Shown here one piece after another: positions 1 through 9,040 of a stretch of DNA of 64,000 bases (position 1 is the first letter of the stretch; each line of letters starts with the position of its first letter). The position numbers and the translations under genes were made by a program. The DNA lies in the NCBI GenBank assembly GCA_963820965.1, contig CAWGCC010000062.1, positions 310,001 through 374,000 of the forward strand, read 5' to 3'. The notes beneath the pieces are model-generated. The model was not told the origin of the DNA. It did no database searches and saw nothing but the letters and a program-made list of their open reading frames with translations. The stretch is from DATEDA01 sp963820965. GTDB taxonomy: Bacteria; Pseudomonadota; Gammaproteobacteria; Burkholderiales; SG8-39.

Positions 1-108
1 CGCCCGAACATCATGGCCGCATCGGCCAGACGTGCTTCGGGCGGCGGGCAGCCGGCCCAGCACCAGCCCAAGTTGACCGAAGCGAGGTGATGCGATAGCA
101 TCTGATGC

Positions 109-352
109 ATGCGCACCACCTTGGACATCGACGACGACGTCTTGCAGGCCGCCAAGGAAATCGCCGGGCGCGAGAAGAAGACCGCTGGTCAGGTGATCTC
201 GGCGCTCGCACGCAGCGCGCTCGCCGCGCCGCCGGCCACGGGCTCCGTCCGCGCGCCGGGCCCCGTGTACGGCTTCCGCCCGTTTCCCTCCCGTGGCGGT
301 GATCGTCACCAACGAGCTGATCGATTCGTTGCGCGAGGACGACGTGTACTGA
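109..352 (+). pseudogene. VapB-type antitoxin, frameshifted
   Basis: The N-terminus begins MRTTLDIDDDVL, the typical opening of short VapB-like antitoxins of type II toxin-antitoxin pairs, followed by a helix with KEIAGREKKTAGQVIS. The family usually has a DNA-binding N-terminus and a C-terminal tail that neutralises a PIN-domain RNase. After about residue 64 (near position 300) the frame breaks. Removing one G restores a family-like tail, IVTNELIDSLREDDVY, ending at the TGA at 350-352. That TGA overlaps an ATG (352), the coupling expected for an antitoxin-toxin pair. Whether the extra base is real or a sequencing error cannot be told from here. Confidence 0.6.
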
Positions 353-447
353 TGCGTGCGCTGCTGCCGGGCGAGCACGCCCAGCGGAGTCGTGCGGGCT
401 CGACCGGCCCGATCGCGGCTTTGGGAATTGGCCGCGACGATCCTTAG
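352..447 (+). pseudogene. Possible toxin remnant downstream of antitoxin
   Basis: An ATG overlaps the antitoxin stop and begins MRALL, as many PIN toxins do (MRALLDVN...). The similarity then ends and the frame stops after 31 residues, with no acidic PIN active-site motifs visible. Position and start suggest a truncated toxin gene, but the identification rests on five residues and on context. The esterase gene on the other strand ends immediately beside it. Confidence 0.25.
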
Positions 448-1364
448 CCATGGCCGCACTCCGTTTCAAAGAAGTCCCGCATCTCGCCGCCGAGCGAGTC
501 TTCCTCGGTGTTGACATGCGCGACGATCGAGATGTGGTTGTGGCGCGGCAGGCGCAGGAAGCGGGGCGCGCGCCCCCGCGCGGCAGCAATGCGATGGAAC
601 GCTTCAGCGCCGTAGACGTCGAGCAGGGGATTCTCGTACTCGGCGACGGCGATGAACACCGGCAGCCGCGACGCTGCAGCATGAGTCACGGGAGAGAGCC
701 CCTCGTAGCGCGCCTCGTCCGCACCGAAATAGGCGCGCACGCCAGGTGCGTTCGGGTTGTCCGCGCGCACATCTGCGCGAAGCCGGCCGCTGATAAGCAC
801 GATCCCGCGCACCGCCGGGTCGGCGTGCGGCGCTGCGTCTCGATCCCACGCATACGCCGCGACGTGCGTCGCGCCTGCGGAATGGCCGATCATCAGGATC
901 CGCTCCGGGTCCCCGCCGTGCTCGAGCGCATGACCCCGCGCCCAAGCCACGGCACCCGCCATATCCTCGATGCCCCCGGGGTACATGGACTCCGGCGCGA
1001 GGCGATACTCGACGTTGACGCCGAGATAACCGTGCCGCGCGAAGTAGCAGCAGACGTTGGCGTAAACCTCGTCGGTGACGTCCTTGTCGCCGCGCACGAA
1101 CGCGCCGCCGTGGACGAACAGCACCACGGGGACGTTCGCCGCACGCCCATGTCGGTACACATCGAGAATCTGGCGCGGATGGGCACCGTAGGGAACGGCC
1201 CGCGCCACGTCGATGCCCGCTTTCGGCGCAGCCGCGAGCAGCGGACGATACATCTCCAGGACGAGATCGCGGTGGCGCTGGATGTCGGTCCCCCACATGG
1301 GGCCGATCTCGGCGAGCCTGCGGCGCGCCGGTTCCGGCAAGTTGGCCAGCGGTTCCAGCCTCAC
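444..1364 (-). CDS. alpha/beta hydrolase (HSL-type carboxylesterase)
   Basis: A 306-residue alpha/beta hydrolase of the hormone-sensitive-lipase-like group (Abhydrolase_3). The oxyanion motif HGGAF is at about residues 85-89 and the nucleophile elbow GHSAG at 160-164, with Ser162. Probable acid and base residues are the Asp/Glu near 242-249 and His275 or His277. No signal peptide is visible, so it should act in the cytoplasm on small carboxylic esters or amides; kynurenine formamidase-like enzymes belong to the same fold group. The start is the GTG at 1364. It overlaps the TGA of the ParA-like gene, so the two are probably translationally coupled. The substrate is unknown. Confidence 0.85.
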   Translation of the reverse strand: MRLEPLANLPEPARRRLAEIGPMWGTDIQRHRDLVLEMYRPLLAAAPKAGIDVARAVPYGAHPRQILDVYRHGRAANVPVVLFVHGGAFVRGDKDVTDEVYANVCCYFARHGYLGVNVEYRLAPESMYPGGIEDMAGAVAWARGHALEHGGDPERILMIGHSAGATHVAAYAWDRDAAPHADPAVRGIVLISGRLRADVRADNPNAPGVRAYFGADEARYEGLSPVTHAAASRLPVFIAVAEYENPLLDVYGAEAFHRIAAARGRAPRFLRLPRHNHISIVAHVNTEEDSLGGEMRDFFETECGHG

Positions 1365-1975
1365 TCCTCGCGGACCCAGTCGACGATCGGCTTCCAGAAC
1401 GGGGTTTCCCGCTCCGACTGCCAGTCGGGCAGGTCGAAAATGGACATGCCCATGAACGCCGCGTTGGCATAGAGCTGGGTGTCGCGTAGCCAGCCGACGA
1501 GCGGCATGTCGTGCTCGCGGACGTAGGCGATGAGCTGCGTCGCGGCGCGCGTGCGCGGATCGACCCGCATGCCGATCACGCCGACGAAGGTCCGGTGCTT
1601 GCGGACCGCCTTCTCCTGGGCGAGCTCGGCGAGAAAGTCGCGGGTCGCGGCGATGTCGAACACCGAGGGCATGATCGGCACCAGCACACGGTTCGCTTCC
1701 TTGACGAGCTCGCCGAGCCGCTTGCCGTGCAGCCCCGCGGGCGAATCGAGCACGAGCCAGTCCGCCCGTCGCGGCGCCGCGTCGCGCTCGTCGAGACGGA
1801 CGATGCGCGGCAGATGGTCGGGCCGGAGCTTCAGCCACTCGAGTGCGGAGTGCTGGCGGTCGAGGTCCCACAGGCACGCCGTGTCGCCCGCGTGCGCGAG
1901 CGCGCTTGCGAGATTCGTCGAGAGCGTCGTCTTTCCGCTGCCGCCCTTCGGATTGGCGATCAATACCGACCGCAT
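1361..1975 (-). CDS. ParA/MinD-family ATPase
   Basis: A 204-residue P-loop ATPase of the ParA/Soj family. It has a deviant Walker A KGGSGKTT at residues 10-17, a WDLDRQ segment near 36-41 (Walker A') and a hydrophobic strand ending LVLDSPAG near 74-81 (Walker B). The ATG at 1975 puts MRSVLIANPKGG at the N-terminus as in the family, and I chose it over a longer extension. ParA proteins position DNA or protein cargo, but no ParB partner or parS-like cluster is seen here. It is small and directly coupled to an esterase, so an orphan role is likely. Its cargo cannot be inferred. Confidence 0.85.
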   Translation of the reverse strand: MRSVLIANPKGGSGKTTLSTNLASALAHAGDTACLWDLDRQHSALEWLKLRPDHLPRIVRLDERDAAPRRADWLVLDSPAGLHGKRLGELVKEANRVLVPIMPSVFDIAATRDFLAELAQEKAVRKHRTFVGVIGMRVDPRTRAATQLIAYVREHDMPLVGWLRDTQLYANAAFMGMSIFDLPDWQSERETPFWKPIVDWVREE

Positions 1976-2171
1976 GCCCCCCCCTGCGTACCGGTGGCGC
2001 GTCAACCGGTCGACGCGGGGATTGTTTCAGCTTTGGCGGCGTGACGATAGTCACATCCGGCGTGGCTTGCGGCATCCGACCGGCCGCTTCCACACGTAAT
2101 GGCACTCAGAGGGGAAAGACCCGGCGCGCGAGACCGGGAGGCGCCCATCGTTACCTGCCATAGGAGGAGAC

Positions 2172-3059
2172 ATGCTCCCGTCCCGGCTTTCCCGCATCAC
2201 CCTCGCGCTCGTGCCGCTCGCAATTTCCACCGGCTGCGCGAGCAACGCCCCGATGTCCCAGTCCCAGCGGCCCGAGACGGTGTACGCCGTCACCGCCGCC
2301 AATGACCTGGTCAGCTTCAACGCCGGTGCGCCCGGCACGCTGAAGTCGTCGGTGAGGCTCACCGGTCTCGCCGCCGGCGAGACCGTCGCCGCAATCGATT
2401 TCCGTCCGGCGAACGGCAAGCTCTACGCCATCACGAGCGCGGCCCGGCTGTACACGATCGATACCGCCTCGGGCGCCGCGACGCGCGTCGGCGCCACCGA
2501 TGCCGGCGCGACGATGAAGAGCACGGCGGTCGGCCTCAATTTCAACCCCGCCGTCGATCGCATCCGGTTCGTCGGGGCAGGCGGCGAGAACATGCGGTTG
2601 CACCCCGATACCGGCGCGGTCGTCGATGCGAACCCGAACCAGGAGGGCGTGCAGATCGACGGTGCGCTCGCCTACGCCGCGGGCGACCCGCAAACAGGCC
2701 GCAAGCCCTACGTGACGGGGACTGCGTATACGAACAGCTTCGCCGGCGCGAAGGCCACGACCAATTTCGCGATCGACTCGAATCTCGCCCTCCTCCTCAC
2801 CCAGGGTACGCGCGAGGGGACGCCGAACCCGGTCTCGCCGAACACCGGGCAGCTCTTCACGGTGGGCCCGCTCGGGGTCAAGACCGCGGGCCCGGCCGCG
2901 CTCGATATCGCGCCGGCCACGAATGCGGCGCTCGCGGCCCTTGTGCCGCTCAACGGCAAGACGACGCTCTACGAGATCGATCTGCGCAGCGGCGCTGCGA
3001 AGGGGATCGGCGTCATCGGGTCGGGCGAGCCGCTCCGCGGAATGGCGGTGGCGCCGTAG
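2172..3059 (+). CDS. DUF4394 domain lipoprotein
   Basis: A 295-residue predicted lipoprotein: a hydrophobic N-terminal signal ends in a lipobox-like ISTGC with Cys at about residue 22. The rest matches the pattern of DUF4394 proteins: a repeating beta-propeller-like layout of YAVTAANDLVSF, LYAITSAARLYTID and LNFNPAVDRIRFVG blocks with Gly/Ala-rich strands. DUF4394 has no established biochemical role, and such proteins are usually exported. A purine-rich RBS (TAGGAGGAG) precedes the ATG. It stands alone, convergent with ilvD. Confidence 0.85.
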   Translation: MLPSRLSRITLALVPLAISTGCASNAPMSQSQRPETVYAVTAANDLVSFNAGAPGTLKSSVRLTGLAAGETVAAIDFRPANGKLYAITSAARLYTIDTASGAATRVGATDAGATMKSTAVGLNFNPAVDRIRFVGAGGENMRLHPDTGAVVDANPNQEGVQIDGALAYAAGDPQTGRKPYVTGTAYTNSFAGAKATTNFAIDSNLALLLTQGTREGTPNPVSPNTGQLFTVGPLGVKTAGPAALDIAPATNAALAALVPLNGKTTLYEIDLRSGAAKGIGVIGSGEPLRGMAVAP

Positions 3060-3108
3060 GACCGACTCTCCCCTTCTCGCGAGAGGAGGGAAGTTCCGCT
3101 TACCGGCG

Positions 3109-4788
3109 CTACGCGCCGTCGGTGATGGCGCCCTTGCTTGCGGTCGAGACCAGCTTCATGTACTTCGCCATCAGCCCCGTGGTGTAGCGCGGCTTCGGCT
3201 GCTGCCACTTCTTGCGGCGCGCGGTGAGCTCTTTCGCCGGAACGTTCAGCTGGATGAGCCGTTTCTTCGCGTCGATCGTGATCGAGTCGCCTTCCTTGAC
3301 GAGCGCGATCGGGCCACCGACGTAGGCCTCGGGGGCGACGTGGCCGACGACCATGCCCCAGGTGCCGCCCGAGAACCGGCCATCGGTGATCAGCCCGACC
3401 GATTCGCCCAGCCCCTGGCCGATGAGCGCCGCAGTCGGCGCGAGCATCTCCTGCATCCCGGGCCCGCCCTTGGGGCCTTCGTAGCGAATCACGATCACGT
3501 CGCCGGCCTTGATCTTCCGCGCCATGATCGCTTTCATGCACTCGGGCTCGGAGTCGAAGACGCGCGCCCGCCCGGTGATCGACGGGTTCTTGAGTCCGGT
3601 GATCTTGGCGACGCAGCCCTCGGGCGCGAGGTTGCCCTTCAGGATCGCGAGATGACCGTGCGCATACATCGGCTTGTCCCACGGGCGGATCACGTCCTGG
3701 TCCGCGCGCGGCGAGTCCGCGATGGCCTGCAGCTCCTCGGCCATAGTACGGCCGGTGACGGTCCTGCAATCGCCGTGCAGCAGGCCGTGAACGAGCAGCA
3801 TCTTGAGCACCTGCGGAACCCCGCCCGCCCTGTGGAAATCGGTCGCGACGTAGCGGCCCGAGGGCTTGAGATCGCAGATCACCGGGACCTTTCGTCGCAC
3901 GCGCTCGAAGTCGTCGATCGTCCACTTCACGCCGGCCGCCGCGGCGATCGCGAGGTAATGCAGTACCGCGTTGGTCGAGCCCCCGGTCGCCATGACGAGC
4001 GTGATAGCGTTCTCGATCGACCGCCGGGTGATGATGTCGCGCGGGCGGATGCCGTTCCTGATCGCGTTCACCAGCACCCGGGCCGAGGCGGCGGCCGAAT
4101 CGGCCTTCTCCGGATCGGGCGAGGCCATCTGCGACGAGCCGAGCACGCTCATGCCGAGCGCCTCGAACGATGACGACATCGTGTTGGCGGTGAACATGCC
4201 GCCGCACGCGCCGACCGACGGGCAGGCGTTCTTCTCGATGCCGACGAAGTCCTCGTCGCTCATCTTGCCGGCGGCGTACGCGCCGACCGCCTCGAACGCG
4301 GAGACGACGGTGAGGTCCTGCCCCTTCCACTTGCCGGGCTTGATCGTGCCGGCGTAAACGTAGATCCCCGGCACGTTCATCCGGGCGATCGCCATCATGC
4401 CGCCCGGCATGTTCTTGTCGCAGCCGCCGACGACGAGCACCCCGTCCATCGCCTGGCCGTTCACGCTCGTCTCGATCGTGTCCGCAATGACCTCGCGCGA
4501 CACCAGCGAGTACTTCATCGCCTCGGTGCCCATGCCGATGCCGTCGGTGATGGTAGGCACGCCGAACACCTGCGGCATGGCACCGGCCTCCTTGAGCGCC
4601 GCCAGCGCGCGGTCGACGAGCGGCTGGATGCCGGCGTTGCACGGATTCATCGTCGAGTGGCCGTTCGCGACGCCGACGATCGGCTTCTCGAAGTCGCCGT
4701 CGGTGAACCCGACGGCGCGCAGCATCGCACGGTTCGGCGAGCGGGCGACGCCGCCGGTGATCGTCTTGGAACGCCAGTTTTCTGCCAT
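3109..4788 (-). CDS. ilvD: Dihydroxy-acid dehydratase
   Basis: This 559-residue protein is a full-length IlvD. The enzyme dehydrates 2,3-dihydroxy-isovalerate and 2,3-dihydroxy-3-methylvalerate to the 2-oxo acids in valine, leucine and isoleucine synthesis. Cluster ligands are visible as Cys50 (MNPCNAG), Cys123 (GGCDKNMPG) and Cys195 (GACGGMF), the three-cysteine pattern of the IlvD/EDD family, with RFSGGTWG near the C-terminus. The ATG at 4788 follows an AAGGAGG RBS by a few bases, so a longer in-frame N-terminal extension is rejected. It is monocistronic here, with no other ilv genes in the window. Confidence 0.97.
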   Translation of the reverse strand: MAENWRSKTITGGVARSPNRAMLRAVGFTDGDFEKPIVGVANGHSTMNPCNAGIQPLVDRALAALKEAGAMPQVFGVPTITDGIGMGTEAMKYSLVSREVIADTIETSVNGQAMDGVLVVGGCDKNMPGGMMAIARMNVPGIYVYAGTIKPGKWKGQDLTVVSAFEAVGAYAAGKMSDEDFVGIEKNACPSVGACGGMFTANTMSSSFEALGMSVLGSSQMASPDPEKADSAAASARVLVNAIRNGIRPRDIITRRSIENAITLVMATGGSTNAVLHYLAIAAAAGVKWTIDDFERVRRKVPVICDLKPSGRYVATDFHRAGGVPQVLKMLLVHGLLHGDCRTVTGRTMAEELQAIADSPRADQDVIRPWDKPMYAHGHLAILKGNLAPEGCVAKITGLKNPSITGRARVFDSEPECMKAIMARKIKAGDVIVIRYEGPKGGPGMQEMLAPTAALIGQGLGESVGLITDGRFSGGTWGMVVGHVAPEAYVGGPIALVKEGDSITIDAKKRLIQLNVPAKELTARRKKWQQPKPRYTTGLMAKYMKLVSTASKGAITDGA

Positions 4789-4940
4789 CGGGGCCTCCTT
4801 CGGGTACGGAAGTCTAGCCGGGTAATGAACGCGAGGGCGGCGCAGGCGGCGGGCGGGCATGAGGAAGCGCGATTCTCGCGCTCGCGCGCGAGCGCGGCCG
4901 GGGGCGGTAAACTTTGCGGCAACCCCAGGAGACGCACACG

Positions 4941-5867
4941 ATGGCGCAGACCTCCGCAGTGCAGCACACGACCGGCAAGGAGCACTGGACCCGCAAGGGC
5001 GACGTCGAGCTCTTCCTATGGCAAAAGCCGCAACCTGCCGGAACGCCGAAGCAGGGTACGGTGCTCTTCGTGCACGGCTCGTCGATGGGCTCGCAGCCGA
5101 CCTTCGACCTGCAGGTGCCCGGGCGGCCCGACTCGTCGGTCATGGACTGGTTCGCCGCGCGCGGCTTCGACGCCTGGTGCATGGACAACGAGGGCTATGG
5201 GCGCTCCGACAAGCGCCGCCCGATCAACGCCGACATCGCGAACGGCGCCGACGACCTCGAGGCGGGCACGCGCTACATCCTCGAGGCGACCGGCGCGAAG
5301 CAGCTGCTGATGTACGGCATCTCCTCCGGTGCCCTGAAGGCGGCGCTGTTCGCGCAGCGCCATCCCGAGCGCGTGGCGCGGCTTGCGCTCGATGCGTTCG
5401 TATGGACCGGCGAAGGGAGTCCGACGCTCGCCGAGCGGCGTAAGAAACTGCCCGAGTACGCGTCGAAGAACCGCCGGCCGATCGATCGCGCGTTCGTGCA
5501 CAGCATCTTCAGCCGCGACCATCCTGGCAGCGCCGACGACGCGACGATCAACGCCTTCGCGGATGCGATCCTCGCGCTCGACGACTCGGTGCCGACCGGC
5601 ACCTACGTCGACATGTGCTCGAAGCTGCCGCTCGTGGATCCGGAGAGGATTCCGGTCCCGACCATCGTGATGCGCGGCCAATGGGACGGCATCGCCGGCT
5701 TCGACGACCTGCTCGAGTTCTACAAGCGCCTGCCGAATCCGGACAAGCAGTTCGCGGTGATGCCCGGCATCTCGCACGCGAGCTTCCAGCAGAAGAACTA
5801 CCGCATCCCCTACCACATCCTGCACGCGTTCTTCTCTCAGCCCGAGCCGGTGTACCGGGGCGGGTGA
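4941..5867 (+). CDS. alpha/beta hydrolase
   Basis: A 308-residue cytoplasmic alpha/beta hydrolase. It has FVHGSSMGS (oxyanion region, about 43-51), the nucleophile elbow GISSG at 126-130 with Ser128, a GQWDG acidic segment and a C-terminal GISHASF that should supply the catalytic histidine. I chose the ATG at 4941, giving MAQTSAV, because CAGGAGA lies just upstream; an upstream ATG at 4914 is weaker. A Bug solute receptor follows after only 13 bases, so the pair is probably one transcript that imports and hydrolyses an unknown organic compound. The exact substrate is not predictable. Confidence 0.85.
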   Translation: MAQTSAVQHTTGKEHWTRKGDVELFLWQKPQPAGTPKQGTVLFVHGSSMGSQPTFDLQVPGRPDSSVMDWFAARGFDAWCMDNEGYGRSDKRRPINADIANGADDLEAGTRYILEATGAKQLLMYGISSGALKAALFAQRHPERVARLALDAFVWTGEGSPTLAERRKKLPEYASKNRRPIDRAFVHSIFSRDHPGSADDATINAFADAILALDDSVPTGTYVDMCSKLPLVDPERIPVPTIVMRGQWDGIAGFDDLLEFYKRLPNPDKQFAVMPGISHASFQQKNYRIPYHILHAFFSQPEPVYRGG

Positions 5868-5880
5868 AAGGGAGGCGATC

Positions 5881-6849
5881 ATGCGTCGCTGGATCTTCTC
5901 GAGCGCGCTCGCCGCGGCGTCGCTCGCCTGCGCCTCGGCAGCGTTCCCGCAGGCTTGGCCGAGCCGACCCGTCCGCATGGTCGTCCCGCTGTCGCCGGGC
6001 GGGTTCGCCGACGTGCCGGCGCGGATCATCGCGCCGCGGCTCTCCACGGCGCTCGGGCACCAGGTGTTCGTCGAGAACAAGCCCGGCGCCGGCGGGACGA
6101 TCGGCGCGGACTTCGTCGCCAAGTCGAAGCCCGACGGCTACACGCTGCTCTTCACCGGCACGCCGCACGTGATCAGTGCGTGGCTGTACAAGAGCCTGCC
6201 CTACGACTCGGTCAAGGATTTCGCGCCCGTTTCGTTGGTCGCTTCTGGTCCCTACGTGGTGGTGGTGAATCCCCAGCTCCCGGTCGGCTCGGTGCGAGAG
6301 CTTGTCGCGGCCGCCAAGGCGCAGCCCGGCAAGATCGACTTCGCCAGCTCGGGCAACGGCAGCGCGCAGCACCTGGTCGGCGCGCTCTTCAACGCGATGG
6401 CAGGCATCGACCTCAACCATGTGCCCTACAAGGGCAGCGGCCCGGCGATGCAGGACCTGTTGTCGGGACAGGTGAAAGTGTCTTTCGCGGGAATCCCGAA
6501 CGTCATGCCGCACGTCAAGGCGGGGCGCCTGCGCGCGCTCGCGGTCACGACCCCGCAGCGCTCGCCCGACCTGCCCGACGTGCCGACGGTCGCCGAGGCG
6601 GGCGTTCCCGGCTACGAGGCGACGCTGTGGCTCAATATCGCCGCGCCCGCCGGCACACCGCCCGAGATCGTGCAGCGGATGTACGCGGAGACCGCGAAAG
6701 TGCTGCAGGACCCGGAAGTGCAGCAGGGCTTTCGCGCCGCGGGCGTCGAGCCGAGCGTGCTCGACCCGGAGGCGCTCGGCGCGTTCATCCGGTCCGAGCA
6801 CGAGAAGTGGGGGCAGGTAGTGCGCGACACCGGCGCACAGGTGAACTGA
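5881..6849 (+). CDS. Bug/TctC-family periplasmic solute receptor
   Basis: A 322-residue tripartite tricarboxylate receptor protein. A cleavable signal peptide ends near FPQA. The mature part starts WPSRPVRMVVPLSPGG and keeps the family marks: ENKPGAGG..GADFVAKSKPDGYTLL, SSGNGSAQHL, and HVPYKGSGPAMQDLL. Bug proteins bind carboxylates through water-mediated contacts and normally feed TctA/TctB permeases, but neither permease is in this window. It lies 13 bases behind an alpha/beta hydrolase gene. It is one of four family members here. The ligand is unknown. Confidence 0.93.
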   Translation: MRRWIFSSALAAASLACASAAFPQAWPSRPVRMVVPLSPGGFADVPARIIAPRLSTALGHQVFVENKPGAGGTIGADFVAKSKPDGYTLLFTGTPHVISAWLYKSLPYDSVKDFAPVSLVASGPYVVVVNPQLPVGSVRELVAAAKAQPGKIDFASSGNGSAQHLVGALFNAMAGIDLNHVPYKGSGPAMQDLLSGQVKVSFAGIPNVMPHVKAGRLRALAVTTPQRSPDLPDVPTVAEAGVPGYEATLWLNIAAPAGTPPEIVQRMYAETAKVLQDPEVQQGFRAAGVEPSVLDPEALGAFIRSEHEKWGQVVRDTGAQVN

Positions 6850-6926
6850 CGCCGCGAGCGGCGTCATCCCGGCGGAAGCCGGGATCCGGTTGCGACGCCT
6901 GGACTCCGGGGTACGCCGGAGTGACG
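6848..6926. repeat. REP-like cluster of three hairpins
   Basis: Three adjacent inverted repeats lie between two convergent genes: 6848-6865 (8-bp arms GACGCCGC/GCGGCGTC, overlapping the receptor stop codon), 6866-6885 (ATCCCGGC/GCCGGGAT) and 6903-6922 (ACTCCGG/CCGGAGT). The last two form a pair flanked by GTCA and TGAC, resembling the dispersed GTCATTCCCGC...GGAATGAC elements common in Betaproteobacteria. It probably acts as a bidirectional transcript end or mRNA stabiliser. Confidence 0.6.
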
Positions 6927-6931
6927 GAGCA

Positions 6932-8167
6932 TCATCGTCCGAGCCGCCCCAGCCCGCGCAGGTCGGGGAACAGCCGCAGCGCACCCAGCACGAGCGCGAT
7001 CGTCGCGACGCCGCCGAGCACGACCGTCGGCACCGGGCCGATCAGGGCGGCGACGAGCCCCGACTCGAACGCGCCCAGCTCGTTTGACGAGCTGATGAAC
7101 ACCCGGTTCACCGCCGACACGCGTCCGCGCAGGTCGTCGGGGGTGTGGAGCTGCACGATCGTGCCGCGGATCACCACGCTCACGTTGTCGCACGCACCGG
7201 CTACGACGAGCGCCGCGAGCGACAGCCAGAGGGAGGTCGATAGCCCGAACACGATGATCGCCAGACCGAACCCCGCGACCGCCCAGACGAACACGAGCCC
7301 CGCGCGGCGGAACGGCGGCAGCAATCCCTGCGCCACCGCCATCGCGAGCGCACCGATCGCGGGCGCCGCGGTGAGCCAGCCGAGGCCCGTCGGGCCTGCG
7401 TGCAGGATGTCCTTTGCGAAGATCGGCAGCAGCGCCACCGCACCGCCGAAGAGCACCGCAAAGAGGTCGAGCGTGATCACGCCGAGGATCGTCTTCGTGC
7501 GCCACACGTGCTCGAGCCCCGCGAGCAGCGCACGGGACGAGCGCGGGCGGTCCGATCGTTCGATCGCCCGGCGCCGGATGAGGAGCGCCGCAGTCGCGGC
7601 GACCGCGATCAGAACGAGATCGACCGCATAGACAACCGCGGCCCCGCCGGTCGCGGCGATGAGCGCGCCCGCGGCAACCGGAGCCGCGATCGACGCGAAC
7701 TGGTGAAAGCTCGAGTTCCACGTGACGGCGCGGCTCAGATGCTCGCGCTCGAGCAGTTGCGGAAGCAGTGCGTCCCGCGAGGGCCGATTGAGCACCTGGG
7801 CCGTACCCAGCCCCGCCGCGGCGAGGTAGACCCACCCCACGGCCGCACCCGATAGCGCGGACGCGGCGAGGATGCCGGCGGCCGCGGCCCACACGGCGAA
7901 GCCAGCCACCATCACCCGGCGGCGGTCGAACCGGTCCGCGAGATGTCCCGCGGGGAGAAAGAGGAGGACCACCGGGAGGAACTGCGCAAGCCCGACCCAG
8001 CCGAGCGCAAGCGCCGAACCGGTTCGCTCGTACAGATCCCAGCCGATGGCGACGCCCTGCGACCGCTCGACCAGCGCGGCGGCGAGGTTCATCGTCGAAT
8101 ACAGCCGGTAGTCCCGCAGGCGGAACAGGGCGAGCCAGTCGGCGCGGGATCGGACCGAGGAGAGCAC
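6932..8167 (-). CDS. MFS transporter (EntS-like exporter)
   Basis: A 411-residue major facilitator with about 12 hydrophobic segments and the loop 2-3 signature GHLADRFDRRRVM near residues 73-85. The N-terminal FRLRDYRLYS and the later RDALLPQLLEREHL and DDLRGRVSAVNRVF segments are typical of the MFS_3 group, which includes the enterobactin exporter EntS. It probably acts at the inner membrane as a proton-driven exporter. Substrate unknown; no siderophore genes are nearby. It is divergent from lgt and convergent with the receptor gene. Confidence 0.88.
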   Translation of the reverse strand: MLSSVRSRADWLALFRLRDYRLYSTMNLAAALVERSQGVAIGWDLYERTGSALALGWVGLAQFLPVVLLFLPAGHLADRFDRRRVMVAGFAVWAAAAGILAASALSGAAVGWVYLAAAGLGTAQVLNRPSRDALLPQLLEREHLSRAVTWNSSFHQFASIAAPVAAGALIAATGGAAVVYAVDLVLIAVAATAALLIRRRAIERSDRPRSSRALLAGLEHVWRTKTILGVITLDLFAVLFGGAVALLPIFAKDILHAGPTGLGWLTAAPAIGALAMAVAQGLLPPFRRAGLVFVWAVAGFGLAIIVFGLSTSLWLSLAALVVAGACDNVSVVIRGTIVQLHTPDDLRGRVSAVNRVFISSSNELGAFESGLVAALIGPVPTVVLGGVATIALVLGALRLFPDLRGLGRLGR

Positions 8168-8224
8168 GGGCGGCGGATTCTATCCGCTCGACCGCATGCG
8201 CCGGTTCGGGCATCCTCGCCCCGC

Positions 8225-9010
8225 ATGCTCGTCCATCCCAACTTCGATCCGGTCGCGATCCAGATCGGCCCGCTCGCGATCCGCTGGTACGGGCTGATGT
8301 ATCTCGTCGGGTTCGCGACCGCCTATTTTCTCGGCCGGTGGCGCATCGCCCGCGGCCGTGCCGGGCGGATCACGCTCGCACTGCTCGACGACCTGCTGTT
8401 CTATGGCGTGCTCGGCGTGATCCTCGGCGGCCGGCTCGGCTACGTCCTCTTCTACAAGCCCGGCTATTACCTGCAGCATCCGCTCGAGATCCTCGCCGTG
8501 TGGCAGGGCGGGATGGCGTTCCACGGCGGCTTCCTCGGCGTGCTCGCCGCGGTATGGTGGGTCGCGCGCAAACACCAGCTGCGCTGGCTCGAGGTCACCG
8601 ACTTCCTCGCCCCGCTCGCCCCGCTTGCATTCGCCGCGGGCCGGTTCGGCAACTTCATCAACGGCGAGCTGTGGGGCCGCGTGACCGACATGTCCTGGGG
8701 CATGGTGTTCCAGCACCCGGCCGCCGGTTCCGCGCCGCGGCATCCGTCGCAGCTCTACCAGTTCGCGCTGGAGGGCGTGCTGCTGTTCGTGATCCTGTGG
8801 CTCTACTCGGCGAAGCCGCGGCCGACCGGCGCGGTCAGCGGGGTGTTCCTGATCGGCTACGGAGTATTCAGGTTCGCGGCCGAGTTCTTTCGCGAGCCGG
8901 ACGATTTCCTCGGGCTGCTTGCGCTCAACCTCAGCATGGGCCAGTGGTTGTCGCTGCCGATGATCCTGGCGGGAGTCGCCCTTTATGCCTCGAGCCGGCG
9001 CCGGGACTAG
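8225..9010 (+). CDS. lgt: Prolipoprotein diacylglyceryl transferase
   Basis: This 261-residue inner-membrane enzyme transfers diacylglycerol from phosphatidylglycerol to the lipobox cysteine of prolipoproteins. Family signatures are clear: RLGYVLFYKPGYYL and GGMAFHGGFLG (His-Gly loop), then GRFGNFINGELWGR with the essential arginine region, and about seven membrane segments. The ATG at 8225 gives MLVHPNFDPVAIQIGPL, the standard Lgt N-terminus, so an earlier in-frame start is not used. The 57-base gap to the divergent MFS gene must contain both promoters. Confidence 0.96.
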   Translation: MLVHPNFDPVAIQIGPLAIRWYGLMYLVGFATAYFLGRWRIARGRAGRITLALLDDLLFYGVLGVILGGRLGYVLFYKPGYYLQHPLEILAVWQGGMAFHGGFLGVLAAVWWVARKHQLRWLEVTDFLAPLAPLAFAAGRFGNFINGELWGRVTDMSWGMVFQHPAAGSAPRHPSQLYQFALEGVLLFVILWLYSAKPRPTGAVSGVFLIGYGVFRFAAEFFREPDDFLGLLALNLSMGQWLSLPMILAGVALYASSRRRD

Positions 9011-9040
9011 AATCGCCGGGCATGGAAGGGGACGAGCCGC

